This document shows positions 20,777 to 31,441 of a DNA stretch of 64,000 nt, piece after piece. Origin of the DNA: Humulus lupulus (lineage: Eukaryota; Streptophyta; Magnoliopsida; Rosales; Cannabaceae). Under the pieces are notes generated by a model that was not told where the DNA came from, did no database searches, and saw only the letters and a program-made list of their open reading frames with translations. The translations under genes and the position numbers were made by a program. Location of the stretch: NCBI RefSeq assembly GCF_963169125.1, contig NC_084797.1:93467868-93531867 (forward strand), written 5' to 3'. Numbering within the stretch: the first letter of the stretch is position 1; each line of letters starts with the position of its first letter.

Positions 20777-23477
20777 ATGGCACCCAAGAAAGGCGTATCC
20801 AAGAAGAGTACATGTGGCTCCTCGTCTCAACAAGACAACAAGGGAAAACAGGTCGCCTCCGAATCCCCTATCCCTCAGTTTGGCCCCGTGGTGGAGGAGG
20901 AGGTAGTGGTCGGACCTGATGCATTCTTTGAGGCAGAGAGAATTGTCTCCAAGATCACAACCCAAGGGAGGGTCAACAAGATAATGTTGTCCCATAATAT
21001 TGAGGTTGGGTATGGCGTCCTCATTGCTCGACCTCCATATGAGGGGGAACGGAGCTGCGCGCCACTCCAGGACGACTTTGTAGCCTGGAGCGATGAGCAC
21101 TTAAATGCAGGGGCCTTCCTTCCCCTTGACCAATACTTCGTCGACTTCCTCAATTATGTGAAGTTGGCACCGTTTCAGCTCCCCCTAAACTCGTTTCGAC
21201 TGCTGGCGGGGTTAAATTTTCTTTTCTTGAAGCACGAGTGGGAGGTCCCCACTTCGGCAAATATTCTTTACTTTTTCTGCCTCAAAGCCAGCCCGGAACA
21301 ATGAGGGCGAGGTGATGGGTTTTATTACTTGACCAGATTCCCAAACTCGCCCTCAATCATCGATCTCCCCAGCCATCCCAACGATTATAAAGATCAACTC
21401 TTTATGTCGAATGGGTTCCGCAACTACGAACATCGCTACTTCAATCATCCTCGTAAGTTTCCTTTCCTTTCTTAGCTTGTGAGATTATTCTCTTTATATC
21501 TTGAGTTATTTCTCGTGTGCATACTAACTGAGTAGTATTTTCGTGCAGCCATATTTGCGAGGATGGACAAATATGTGACCCTTGGGGGTTCAATATGATA
21601 CTCTATCGAGGCTTGCGCCTAGCGAGAAGGATTACCGCCAACTCGTGTCCGACGACACGATGTTGGCATGTAAGTTAATTACTGAAGGCTAGACTCTGGC
21701 CTTGAGAAGAACACGGGCTAACTTCCCGATAGTCTGAGAGCTCCCGCCTATCCTCGAAGGGGGTGCTGAGGCCGATGAAGACGGGGAGCAAGAAGAAGAT
21801 GAGGTACCTCTCGTGCGGAAGAGGCAAGCTCCCGAGGTTGCTCAGGACCCTGATGTAGAGTGAACTTCATCGGGGGCAGCAGCCGGCCCCTCCGGCCAAG
21901 GTAACCCATACCCTTATAGGGACTTAGATAGGGCTGTCGCCGGCCTTAGGTTAGTCAGGTTTAATCCAAACCAGCTCGTCCATCGCCACCCCAATGATAC
22001 CGACCGTAACATAACCCTGCTTCAGTGTGTGGATCACTTAGTGTTACGTCATGACATGGGCAATCCTAAAGGCACCATAGTTGTAGACAACACCCTATCC
22101 TTTAGGTCAGTCTTTTTTGAAGAGTATGGAACCAACCTCAAGTTGTGGCCCTCTCTGCTCTAGAGTATCCTTGCCCCTAGACTTAGGCAATACGTAGAGG
22201 AGTCCAGCCCCGAGATAGAACATGAGCCTGAACCTCCCCTAATTCAAGAAGTTGTAGACTTAGGCTCCCCCTCTCCTCTAGCGGTTCCAAGGCCGGAGGT
22301 CGTGGCAATAGACTCCTCCTCTAGCTCGGAGGGTAGGACTTTTTGTTATATCGTATACATGTATACACATTTTATGTAAACTGATGACTTTATCTGTATA
22401 TTAAGATCATTCTCACTCTTTTTTAGGGGAGGAGATGGCACAACTAGGGGCTCCTGATATCCACACGATTTTCCAAGAGGGAAAATTCAGTTTGGGGCCA
22501 GTCGTAAAGAACCCCCGGTCTACAGCAAAGAAAGTTCCTCCTGCGGCAGGGACGACCTCCAAATCCCCAGCTAAGGGGAAAGGCCAGAGCTCGACAACTC
22601 CAGTTGTCGCAGCCCAGAAAAAAGGGGTCCGCCTCCGCCTCATCCTCGGTTTCCATCCGCCTTTGCTCGGGATCAGGCAGCACAAGCTGATCCTCCAGTG
22701 CTTATTGTCCCTGCCGCCACCATACGCATCCTCCTCAATGCCCAGGACCTGGAGACAATCCCGGACACCTTTCGGGGGACTCTCTACGAGACGGCAAACC
22801 ATACGGTGGAGCATTTTTACAAGGCCAATCCGAAGGATCTGAGGGTAATCGAGGAGAGGAGCCCGGAGAACGTCATGGAATCCGCGCTGGGGATGAACCT
22901 TACAGTAAGCCAACTTTCCTTAGCCAAACATACACTATTTTGATTTTATCCCAGCGTGCGCCTAGCTTTTTTTTTCTTACTTTTTGGAGGCGGTCTTGGC
23001 TTAGTACCGCAATATAGCTCGGGCCAGGGCCAGGAACGAAGATTTTCGGGCCGAGCTCAGACTGCTCAGACCGCCCTAACTGCCACCCAAGCTTCCCTCG
23101 CAACCGCTCAACAAGGCGAGCTAGACGCCAAGGCTGCCCTTGCAACGTCTCAAGAGTGTGAGCAGGCTGCAAAGGCTACCTTGGCTGCTCTTCAAGTTAA
23201 GCTTGCGGAGGCCAAAGCCAAGCAATTGGAGGCCGAGACTGCTACTAAGGAGGAGATGGCAGCCTCGCTATCCTCCATGGAGAGCATGTTATACCACTAC
23301 TAGGCCTTCAACAAAGATGGCAACTTCTCCTTCCTGGCCTCTAAAGTGTGGGATCCCTACCTTGAGAAGTTTAAAGCTCGGATTCTACAAGAGCAGTTCG
23401 AGATTGGGGATGCCTCCACCGCTGGCGAGCAGGAGATCGAGGAGGTTACATCCTCAGAGCGTCCTGAAGGGTCTTGA
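20777..23477 (+). pseudogene. Antisense ORF of G1 ('putative gypsy type transposon' protein), intron-containing
   Basis: The start MAPKKGVSKKS at 20777 leads into a conserved globular domain with FVAWSDEHLNAGAFLPLDQY, KLAPFQLPLNSFRLLAGL, LFLKHEWEVPTSANI and, past a TGA at 21302-21304, DYKDQLFMSNGFRNYEHRYF. A GT-AG intron fits 21453-21548. A further acceptor fits near 22425, then a Pro/Ser-rich linker and an Ala/Gln/Lys coiled coil (about 23,050-23,280), then the end block NKDGNFSFLASKVWDPYLEKF. Stops at 21302 and 23301-23303 break it. It lies beyond pol, on the opposite strand, as known for additional ORFs of Tat elements. The fold resembles PF04195 proteins; its function is unknown. G2 carries a homologue. 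Confidence 0.75.
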
Positions 23478-24273
23478 TTTTCTTTATTTTTTATTTTTTT
23501 TTGTAAACATTTTCCATTTGGCCCGGTGCGAGGTTATTTTTCCTCGAGACAATTTATTTATAATTCCAATATCTACTTTTTTTTTTATCTATTTTTCTTT
23601 TCCTTGATTGTTTCTTATGTTTATGACTTGCACATAAAAAATCTTAGGAATCGACTTTTAGATCGGGATAGATATTTTGATTTTGGTTACAACCAAAATT
23701 AATGTTGATTTATATCCACCTATTAAGTATCAGGCCTTGGACCAGGTTATATCCGGGATTTTGAATATTTCAAACTTAGTTCTTGTTAGGTTTTATTGTT
23801 ATCCCGAGCTTCTAAGGAAGCCATCGGATTTTCAATTTTGCTAACTTCTAAGTCGTGGCCTAGTCATGTCCAGTGGTTTAAAACTCAGTTCGTGCTAGGT
23901 TTATTGACACCTCGTATTTTTTGCAAAAAACATTGGTTAATCAATTTTTCTAACTTCCAAGTTTTGTACCTGGTTATATCCAGGATTTTTAATGATTTAG
24001 AACTTAGTTCGTGCTAGATTTATTGACACCTCATGTTTTCTTAAAAGAAAACACCGGTTAATCAATTTTACTAACTTCCAAGTTTTGATCCTTACCGGGT
24101 TGTATGCCCCCCAAGTAACTAGAAAGTGAACTTTCTTGGTTGCTTTGGACAAACGCTATCACACGAACTAATACATAAATGAACTATATGAAAGATAAGA
24201 AATACACAATGATTCCTTCATTTTTTAATCAAACGACTTTTATAACTAAGCCGTACATAGATGGGCGGTATCA
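23478..24273. repeat. G1 spacer with about 121-bp tandem repeats
   Basis: The non-coding spacer lies between the converging antisense ORF and pol. From about 23,790 to 24,110 a unit recurs with GGTTAATCAATTTT, TAACTTCCAAGTTTTG, ATATCC(A/G)GGATTTT and TTAGTTCGTGCTAG; the copies starting at 23935 and 24056 are 121 bp apart, and an older copy precedes them. Tandem repeats in this position are common in Tat elements. Confidence 0.75.
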
Positions 24274-25345
24274 TCATTGATAATACTTCTTTAGGTGCAT
24301 AGCATTCCAGGTCCGTGGGACTATTTAACTATTAAGTCGAGCTAATTTGAAGTGTCCCTCATGTACGACCTCCACTATTTGATAGAGCCCTTCCCATCTC
24401 GGACCTAAGGCACTGTCTTTGGGGTCCTTGTTTGCCAAAAAGACCCTTCGAAGTACATGGTCGCCCAAACCAAAGATACGCCTCCTGACCTTGGAATTAA
24501 AATAACGAGTGATTTTTTGCTAGTAATGCGCGAGCTATAGCTGTGAATCCTCTCATTTTTCATCAATTAGGTCGAGAGACGCACTGAGCAACTCATCATT
24601 CCGCTTCTGGGTGAATGTCTGGAGCCTGTGCGTGGTTATCTTTATTTCGACGGGAAGGACGACCTCACTTCCGAAAGTCAGGGAGAAAGGGGTGTGCCCC
24701 GTAGAAGTTCAGTGGGAGGTCCGGTATGCCCACAGTACTTGCGGGAGCTGCTCAGGCCAGACTCCCTTGGCCTCGTCTAACCTTTTCTTAAGGCTTGCTT
24801 TGAGGGTCTTATTCATGGCCTCGACCTGCCCATTAGCTTATGGGTAGGCAACCGAAGAGAAACTTTTAATTATGCCATGCCTTTCACAGAACTCGGTGAA
24901 GAGATCACTATCAAACTGAGTTCCATTAACTGATACAATCTTCTTGGGCAGTTTGAATCGGCACACAATACTCTTGACTACAAAGTCGAGGACTCTTTTT
25001 GAGGTGATTTTTGCCAGGGGCTCGGTCTCCGCCCACTTCGTGAAATAATCAATGGCCACCACCGCATAGCGAACTCCTCCTTTTCCCATGGGTAAAGCTC
25101 CTATTAAATCAATTCCCCATACCGTGAATGGCCATGGGGATGAGATCATTTTTAGCTCGATGGGTGGAGCTCGGGCGACTGTGGCAAATCGCTAGCATTT
25201 GTCGCACTTTCGGACATAGGAGATGGAATCCTTTGCTAAAGTGGGCCAATAATATCCCTACCTTAATATTTTTAAGGCCAGGTTTTACCCCCCAGCATGA
25301 TCCCCACAGAAGCCTTCATGCACCTCCTGTAAAATAGTTTTGGCC
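24274..25345 (-). pseudogene. G1 integrase
   Basis: Minus-strand reading gives the zinc-binding part (HEGFCGDHAGG then CDKCQRFATVARAPP), the catalytic core (WGIDLIGALPMGKGGVRYAV with the first Asp, IDYFTKWAETEPL, then the region of the second acidic residue at NGTQFDSDLF, where the usual Asp before the Gly appears as Asn), and a C-terminal part ending TWNAMHLKKYYQ with a stop at 24274. Stops fall inside, for example just after SSVAYP. The enzyme would insert the element cDNA. It follows RNase H as in all Ty3-gypsy pols. Confidence 0.88.
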
Positions 25346-25362
25346 TCCTCTAGCAGAACACA

Positions 25363-26160
25363 TCACAGGAGAGGCAAGGAATGACCACGTCGGTACAACG
25401 CTCCATCCACGATTATATACCTTGGAGCTTGATAGAGTATCCTTCTCATGCCTTTTCGTTCATTAGGCAACTTCCCTATTGTAAGAAACTCTATAATGGG
25501 GGTCATCCAGGTCGTCCTAGTGTCGATCATCTTGACCTCCATCGTGCTTCCTGCCACGCTTGGGCTCTCCAAGAATTCCTCCAGTACTATGCTCAAAGTC
25601 TCGGCTTCTTTGGAGGTAACGAGTCTCGCCAAAGCATCAGCGTTGGCATTCTGCTCGCAAAGGATCTGCTTAACTAGGCCATACTCAAATTCTGATAGCT
25701 CTTTCTTCACCTTGGCTAGGTAAGCCGCCATCTTGACCCCTCGCGCTTGGTATTCTCCTGACACTTGATTTACCACAAGCTGGGAATCGCTATAGCAATG
25801 GACGGCCTTGGCCTTCAATTCCTTTGCCACTCTAAGTTCGGCCAACAAAGCTTCGTATTCGACTTTGTTGTTGGATGCCTTGAACCCGAACCGATGCGCG
25901 GAGTGGAATCGATGTCCTTCCAGAGAGATCAATATGATCCCAGCTCCGGACCCGTTCTCATTAGATGAACCATCCACGAATATTCTCCACAATGCCTGTA
26001 TTGGTTCTCTCAAAAGCTCCTCCTGAAACCCAGTGCATTCAGCCATGAAATCAGTCAAGGCTTGGATTTTGATCGTAGTCCCTGGTATGTACAATATTTC
26101 GAACTGGATGAGTATGATTGCCCATTTTAAGAGACGTCCCAATGCTTCAGGTTTCTGCAA
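25363..26160 (-). CDS. G1 second (archaeal-type) RNase H domain, open frame
   Basis: A 265-residue open frame shows WRIFVDGSSNENGSGAGII with the first catalytic Asp, NKVEYEALLAELRVAKEL with the Glu, and VHCYSDSQLVVNQVSGEY with the next Asp; a late Asp lies at NANADALARL. It continues towards integrase through a linker. In the Tat lineage this additional RNase H lies after the ordinary RT-linked RNase H and is thought to be the active one. It is the best preserved part of G1 pol, but lies within a broken polyprotein. Confidence 0.85.
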   Translation of the reverse strand: MQKPEALGRLLKWAIILIQFEILYIPGTTIKIQALTDFMAECTGFQEELLREPIQALWRIFVDGSSNENGSGAGIILISLEGHRFHSAHRFGFKASNNKVEYEALLAELRVAKELKAKAVHCYSDSQLVVNQVSGEYQARGVKMAAYLAKVKKELSEFEYGLVKQILCEQNANADALARLVTSKEAETLSIVLEEFLESPSVAGSTMEVKMIDTRTTWMTPIIEFLTIGKLPNERKGMRRILYQAPRYIIVDGALYRRGHSLPLL

Positions 26161-26187
26161 TACCTGCCTTAAAAGGTTGGTCGGTCA

Positions 26188-26571
26188 TCACGTGGATTGA
26201 ATGGGATTGGAAGTACGACCTAAGCTCCTGGAGGCTAGAATAAGGCAGAACGCCATCTTTTCCATTAAAGGATACCGCGATTCAGCTATGAGAAGTCTTT
26301 TTCTTATATAATATACCATTTTTTGAACCCGGTCTTCTTCCCGAACCAGCACGGCACTGGCTACATTTTCCGTAACAACCAAATAAAGGAAAAGAGGCTC
26401 CCCCGTCGCTGGTTTAGACAATACTAGTGGCTCGGCCAAATGTGTTTTTAGATCAAGAAATGCCTGTTCGCACTCCTCAGTCCATTCAAACTTCTTATTT
26501 CCTCGGAGCAGGTTATAGAGTGGCAGGCACTTGTCAGTGGATTTAGAAATGGATCGATTAAGGGCTGCCAC
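26188..26571 (-). pseudogene. G1 RT-linked (first) RNase H domain
   Basis: The open frame contains KCLPLYNLLRGNKKFEWTEE, ECEQAFLDLKTHLAEP, ASAVLVREEDRVQKMVYYI and AESRYPLMEKMAFCL. This is the connection and RNase H region typical of Ty3-gypsy RTs, with the usual catalytic Asp replaced by Val in LYLVVTENVAS. The following frame to the second RNase H is shifted. Loss of the active site in this copy is usual for Tat elements. Confidence 0.82.
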
Positions 26572-26586
26572 TCTTCCAGTCAGACT

Positions 26587-27639
26587 CTAAACATCTTTAC
26601 GCGACCTGGGCGAAGGAATTTCTAATAACGATTTGATTTTGTCTGGGTTCGCCTCTATCCCCCTTGTGTTGACTATGAATCCCAGAAACTTTCTAGATGC
26701 CACTCTGAAAGTACACTTCTGGGGATTCAACCTCATGTTATATTTCCTTAAGAACTCAAAACATTCCTTCAGATTGGGAACATGGTTATCAATAGTCTTA
26801 GATTTGACCAGCATATCATCAACATACACTTCCATGTTTTCCCGATCTGGTCAACAAACATTCTGTTGACCAATCGATGGTAAGTACCCCCAACGTTCTT
26901 CAGCCCGAAGGGCATATAACTTTATAATAGTAAACATTCGTTGGAGTCATAAGGCTAGTATGCTCTTGGTCCGCGGGGTTCATCACGATCTGGTTATACC
27001 CAAAATAAGCATCCATGAAGGACATGTGCTCGTGCCCTGCAGTGGCATCCACCAACTGATCAATTCTTGGCAATGGGAAGCAATCCTTGGGACAAGCTTT
27101 GTTTATTCGGAGAAATCGATGCAGGTCCGCCACTTTCCATTTGGCTTTGGGACCAGGAAAAGATTTGCGACCCAGATCGGATATTTAGCCTCGCGAATTA
27201 ACCCACATTTTAATAGCCGAGATACTTCTTCTTCCAGAGCCTCAGTTCAGGTTGTACCCAGACGCCTCTATTTTTGGGATTTCACAGGCACGCTTTTATC
27301 CAAGTTCAGGGTGTGCATGATAACACTTGGGCTTATCCCTACCATGTCTTCATGAGACCAGGCAAAAACATCTAGATTTCCCTGTAAAAATTTTATCAGC
27401 TCTGCCTTCCTCTCATCATCAAGATTTCTCCCGAGCTTAACAACTCTCGAAGCATCTCTGGGATCAATGTTTACATCTTTGAGCTCTTCAATAGCTCGGA
27501 GCTCAGATCTATCTTCACCTACTCGTGGATCAATATCATCACTTGGGGTAATACCCCCACCATTAGTTTGCTGAGGTTCTTCCATTCCAGGAGCAGACCT
27601 TACTTCCTGGGATTCCTCGCCTTCGTCCTGTATGGCCAT
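26587..27639 (-). pseudogene. G1 reverse transcriptase
   Basis: From right to left, 27639-27268 holds the pre-RT linker (RVVKLGRNLDDERKAEL, NLDVFAWSHEDMVGI). RT proper follows: RINKACPKDCFPLPRIDQLV, HMSFMDAYFGYNQI, a frameshift near 26,900, and MEVYVDDMLVKSKTIDNH with the catalytic YVDD box, then MRLNPQKCTFRV and KFLGFIVNTRGIEANP. It copies element RNA into cDNA in virus-like particles. At least two frame breaks make it inactive. Confidence 0.9.
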
Positions 27640-27702
27640 CGTTTGCTACCTGGGTTGTGACTTTCCCTTCATGGAAATGCTATAGCATTCCCTGGCAGCA
27701 AG

Positions 27703-28326
27703 CTAATCACCTCGGATAGTGCATATTCCTGCAGATGAGGGGAACTTGATCACAAGGTGACGGACAGATGTTATGGCTTCGAATTCCATCAACGTAGGTT
27801 GGCCCAATATTGCATTGTACGCGGCCGGACAATCGATGACCACAAATTCGAGAAGCTTGTAAACAGTCCGTGGTCCTTCACCCAAGGTTATCACTAACTC
27901 GATTGTTCCGATAGCTACCGATCCCTCATCGGAAAAACCATACAGGATCATGGAGGTTGCCTTTAGCTCAGATACATACAATCCCATTTTTTCTAGTGTG
28001 GACCTAAATAGTAGGTTTACAGAACTTCCATTATCCACTAGTGTCCTCCTAACCCTCCAGTTGGCGAGCTGGAAGATTATGACTAGAGGATCGTTATGCG
28101 AGAATTGGACATGGCTAGCATCTTTTTCCAAAAACTTGATTGGTTGTTTCTCCAATCGTTGTTGCTTGGATAAACGCTGCTCCGGGACAAAATCAACTTC
28201 GTTGTGAGATCTCAGCTCATTGATATACCTCTTCTGGGCACCTCTGCTCGTGCCGGCCAGATGAGGGCCTTCGGAGATGGTTGCTATCTCTCCCCCTGTT
28301 ATTGGAGCCGGGGTATCTTGATTCAC
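27703..28326 (-). CDS. G1 aspartic protease domain, open frame
   Basis: A 207-residue open frame contains RRTLVDNGSSVNLLFRSTLE, where DNGSS replaces the usual D[ST]G[AS] as in other Tat-lineage proteases. It is followed by YGFSDEGSVAIGTIEL and YNAILGQPTLMEFEAITS, the hydrophobic-hydrophobic-Gly motif of retropepsins. It would cleave gag-pol. N-terminal to it lies a linker with RYINELRSHNEVDFV. It is open from end to end but is separated from gag and RT by stops. Confidence 0.87.
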   Translation of the reverse strand: MNQDTPAPITGGEIATISEGPHLAGTSRGAQKRYINELRSHNEVDFVPEQRLSKQQRLEKQPIKFLEKDASHVQFSHNDPLVIIFQLANWRVRRTLVDNGSSVNLLFRSTLEKMGLYVSELKATSMILYGFSDEGSVAIGTIELVITLGEGPRTVYKLLEFVVIDCPAAYNAILGQPTLMEFEAITSVRHLVIKFPSSAGICTIRGD

Positions 28327-28416
28327 CTAAGCTCCGGTTAGATTTGCTGGGGCCTTCAGAGCTGATGGAATGTTTTGTCCAGCGAGTTGACCGGGAGTTA
28401 TTCGATTCCGGGCATA

Positions 28417-30586
28417 CTAAGCCAAAGGTCCGGCCCTAATGAGAGTCTCGATCTCATCCTTCAAGTGCCTGCAATCATCAGTGTTGTGACCGGTGTCATT
28501 GTGGAATCGACAAAATTTCGAAGGATCTCTCTTTGCCCTTTGATTTTTTAAAGGCTCTGTATTTTTCCACGGAAGGCGGGCAGAATTTGCCAAGAAAATG
28601 CGCTCTCTAGTATCCATGAGGTCGGCATAAGTCAAAGAGATCGGCTGAAACTTCTCCACAGGGTTGTTCTTCTTTAAACCGCTCTGGCCGCCCTCACCAT
28701 TTCCCTTCCTCTTGTTATTTCCCCCTTGGTTATTCTGGGTAACGGTTTGGGCCGTAGCTGCAACATCCATTACTGCTCCAACGGGCTGGGTAGGGACTTG
28801 GTTGGTTCCTGCGACCGAAGCTCGTGCTTCTTCCAAGTTGATCCACCTTTGAGCCTTGTTCAGGAACTCATCCACGGTGTTGACCCCCTTTCTTTGGAGT
28901 TCTTGCCATAGGTCGCCCCCAACAAGAATTCTTGTTCTAATTGCGTCTCTAGCTCGCACAACAACATTGGAAAACCTACTCAAATATGCTTTCAGAGGCT
29001 CTCCGGGCTGTTGCTTTACATTTGCAAGAGAGTCCGCCTTGATGCAAGCTGCCTAAGAAGCCCGAAATTCCCTCTTGAAATCAATAGAGAAACTCTTCCA
29101 TGAGTTGATAGAATGCTTTTTGTATTGCTTGAACCATTGCCTAGTCGGCCCGACCAGAGTCGAGGTAAATACCAGGCACCTCAATTCGGCTCCAATATTG
29201 TGGGCCATCATCAGGGTGTTGAACATTCCCAAGTGGTCAGACGGATCTCCATCTCCATTGAATTTTGACAAATGGGGCATCTTGAAACTCGGCGGGTATG
29301 TTGTTGCGATGCTTGGGGCGAAAATTTTGAGCTCGTCCCCTGAGTCATTTCATCTTTTTCCTTCTTTGATAGGAGTTTTTTCATTAGCTCCTCCATCTGG
29401 GCTAACCTTTCGAGGGTTTGGTCCTTGGTTCCCAGGTTGTTATGGGGCTGTTCAACAGTTCCGATTCGGTCGTATGCCTTCGGCGAGTTATTGTCCCTCC
29501 AAGCTCGAGCCTGGTTAGGCAGCCATTCCCGTTCTCACGTACTTTGGAAGGACCTCTCTCGTGGTGAGTGCCACTGACTCCATCATGGGCTAGATTTCTC
29601 CTTTGTGAGTTTAGGCGATCTCGTAGATCGGTTTGTGGATCGACTCGAGGGCTCTTAGCCGAACTCAGTTGATTTCTCAAATCTGCGCCGAACCTACCAC
29701 TTCGACGACCCTCAGTCCAATAACTTCTATTAGAGAAACTTATAACTCGCGGTTGAGGATGAGGATCTGGGATATTTTCGCGTGCCCGTGGGGCATAAGT
29801 AGGGGCAGCGGGAGGAGGATTTCTCCTGCTGTCTCCATAGGTAGGAACGTTTCACGCAAAACGAGGTGGTGTAGGATGCCTTATGGGCGATGGGGGATGC
29901 CTAAATGGTGAGGCAATTCTTGTCCCGTCAGGACGGACCAAATTAGCCCGCGGTCGCTCTGCTCCGCCATTTCTAACTCTCTGTGTCTGGCGATCTGATC
30001 GTGACACAGGGGGGTCAGCTGGAACATGCCGTCTCTGCGAGTTTTCCCTAGACCTTCCACGTGGGTTGCCATGGGCATTTTCAGGCGCATTCGACAGTGG
30101 TACTGAACTTAGGGTCGAGGTCCTAACCGACCGACTGGCTTGCTAATGACCCCTGAGAAGGCCATCAAACAGGATTTCTTGGTGATCTTGCACCATGGGC
30201 GCAGAACTCGGGATTGAGGTTCTAACCGACCGACTTGGTCTGGGTCGACTATTTTGACGGGACTTATGAGTTCCACCTTGCCTTTTTCCGATGTTAACGT
30301 TGGTTGCAAGAGGGGGTAGCCGAGCTAGAACCTCCTCGATTTTCTTGTTTGCTTTGGCTAGATGGCTCCTTAACTGTATATTTTCCAAGTCTACCACAGT
30401 CAAGTAATTCAGGTTTGGATTCGGCGGCAATGATGTTGAACTCTCAGTGTCGCCGTGGCCCATCGATTGTTTTTGCGACCGTTGCTGGATTTCAGGGTTA
30501 TGTTCATTAGAAACAGTAGTATGGTGAGCCTCCTGCCCACCATGTTGATCCGTTTCATTACCGTGTCTCGAGCGAGTAACCACCAT
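28417..30586 (-). pseudogene. G1 gag
   Basis: The likely start is MVVTRSRHGNETDQHGG at 30586, 65 bp inside the 5' LTR. A charged N-terminal part (LRSHLAKANKKIEEVLARL, coiled) runs to about 30,140. Broken frames follow to the capsid domain (MPHLSKFNGDGDPSDHLGMF, PTRQWFKQY, WKSFSIDFKREF; 29,280-29,053), then 28,983-28,417 with RFSNVVVRARDAIRTRILVG, a basic GNNKRKGNGEGG stretch and the zinc-finger-like CRFHNDTGHNTDDCRHLKDE. A stop near 29,053 and others split the gene. Gag would build the particle and bind RNA. Confidence 0.87.
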
Positions 30587-30630
30587 GGTGAACTTTGATT
30601 TGAATCTTTTACAATAGCACTAATCTGCAC

Positions 30631-30648
30631 CTCTCAACGAGTGCACCA
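30631..30648 (-). other. Primer binding site of G1
   Basis: Minus-strand TGGTGCACTCGTTGAGAG begins three bases after the 5' LTR. G2 has TGGTGCTTTCATTGAGAG with the same 3-base spacing, which shows a shared primer tRNA. The leading TGG pairs with a tRNA CCA end; I could not name the tRNA. Confidence 0.7.
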
Positions 30649-30651
30649 AAC

Positions 30652-31436
30652 TGTTGACACGATTTTTTGCCAACAGTGAATTATTAAAATAGCTGAGATG
30701 AATTAGTGCTTAATGATAATCTGCAATAAGAAAATGATGCTTAACAACACTAGAAAAGAAATATTAAGAACACTCGTCTTTTTACGTGGTTCGGGGGTTA
30801 AAATCCACCTAGTCCACGAGTCTGTAATATCACTATTTTTCTCTCTAAATTTTGACCGAGTTTTTGTATTACAAATAACCACACACCCTCTCCCTATCCA
30901 AGGTCTTAGTATACATAGAGAAAATCCATGGATTGGATAGGCACTGCGGTCATCACGTGAATCAAATCCCTAGTGTGACCTGTCTCACACTAATTATAAT
31001 TATTACAATTTATCCTAAGGTATGGTCTAATCATTAGGTAAAACTGATCATGGGTCCTTAGGGATAATTCAGACATGCAATGTCTGATCATGCACGATTA
31101 TATTACGTGTCCGCGATTTCAGGGATTGGCGGACATGTTATGTCTGACCATGCACATCTATATAACGTATCCAGGTTTATAAAGATCCAAGGACGCAGTA
31201 GATCTCTAGCGTACCTCAAGCTGAGTGCAATGCCAGCTCGTATCTCTGATGCTATGCTTTATAAACATTTTCAGTTCATGCCTATTGCTTTGTATTCACC
31301 AGGTTGTGCTATATACCCGGGGAGTCGTGCTGCCTTTACAGAGGGAATATGGACTTGTGGATCATCTATTACAGTTCTTGGCTAGCCAGCTGTATTCGAG
31401 CTGGATAAAAGACTCGTGCTAATTTTAGGACATACA
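30652..31436 (-). repeat. 5' LTR of G1 (right copy)
   Basis: Runs from TGTTGACACGA to GGACATACA on the plus strand and is closely similar to 19011-19796, including the TTTTTACGTGGTTC and AGTCCACGAGTCTG block (30778-30825). The right flank AGTTT is the second target copy. Confidence 0.9.
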
Positions 31437-31441
31437 AGTTT

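Larger units (their letters stand above)
19011..31436 (-). mobile_element. Ty3-gypsy element G1 (Tat lineage) with antisense ORF
   Basis: LTRs of 786 bp (19011-19796) and 785 bp (30652-31436) bound a complete element on the minus strand. Flanks AGTTG (19006-19010) and AGTTT (31437-31441) are a 5-bp target duplication with one change. Order on the minus strand: 5' LTR, primer site, gag, protease, RT, RNase H-like domain, second RNase H, integrase, repeat spacer, antisense ORF, purine tract, 3' LTR. The doubled RNase H, the DNGSS protease and the CRFHNDTGHNTDDCRHLK finger point to the Tat/Ogre branch. All genes have stops or frameshifts. Confidence 0.93.

Noticed and set aside
25381..26026. Plus-strand ORFs of up to 98 codons opposite the G1 RNase H
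   Set aside because: They are shadows of the minus-strand RNase H coding frame and are unlike the antisense ORF further left.
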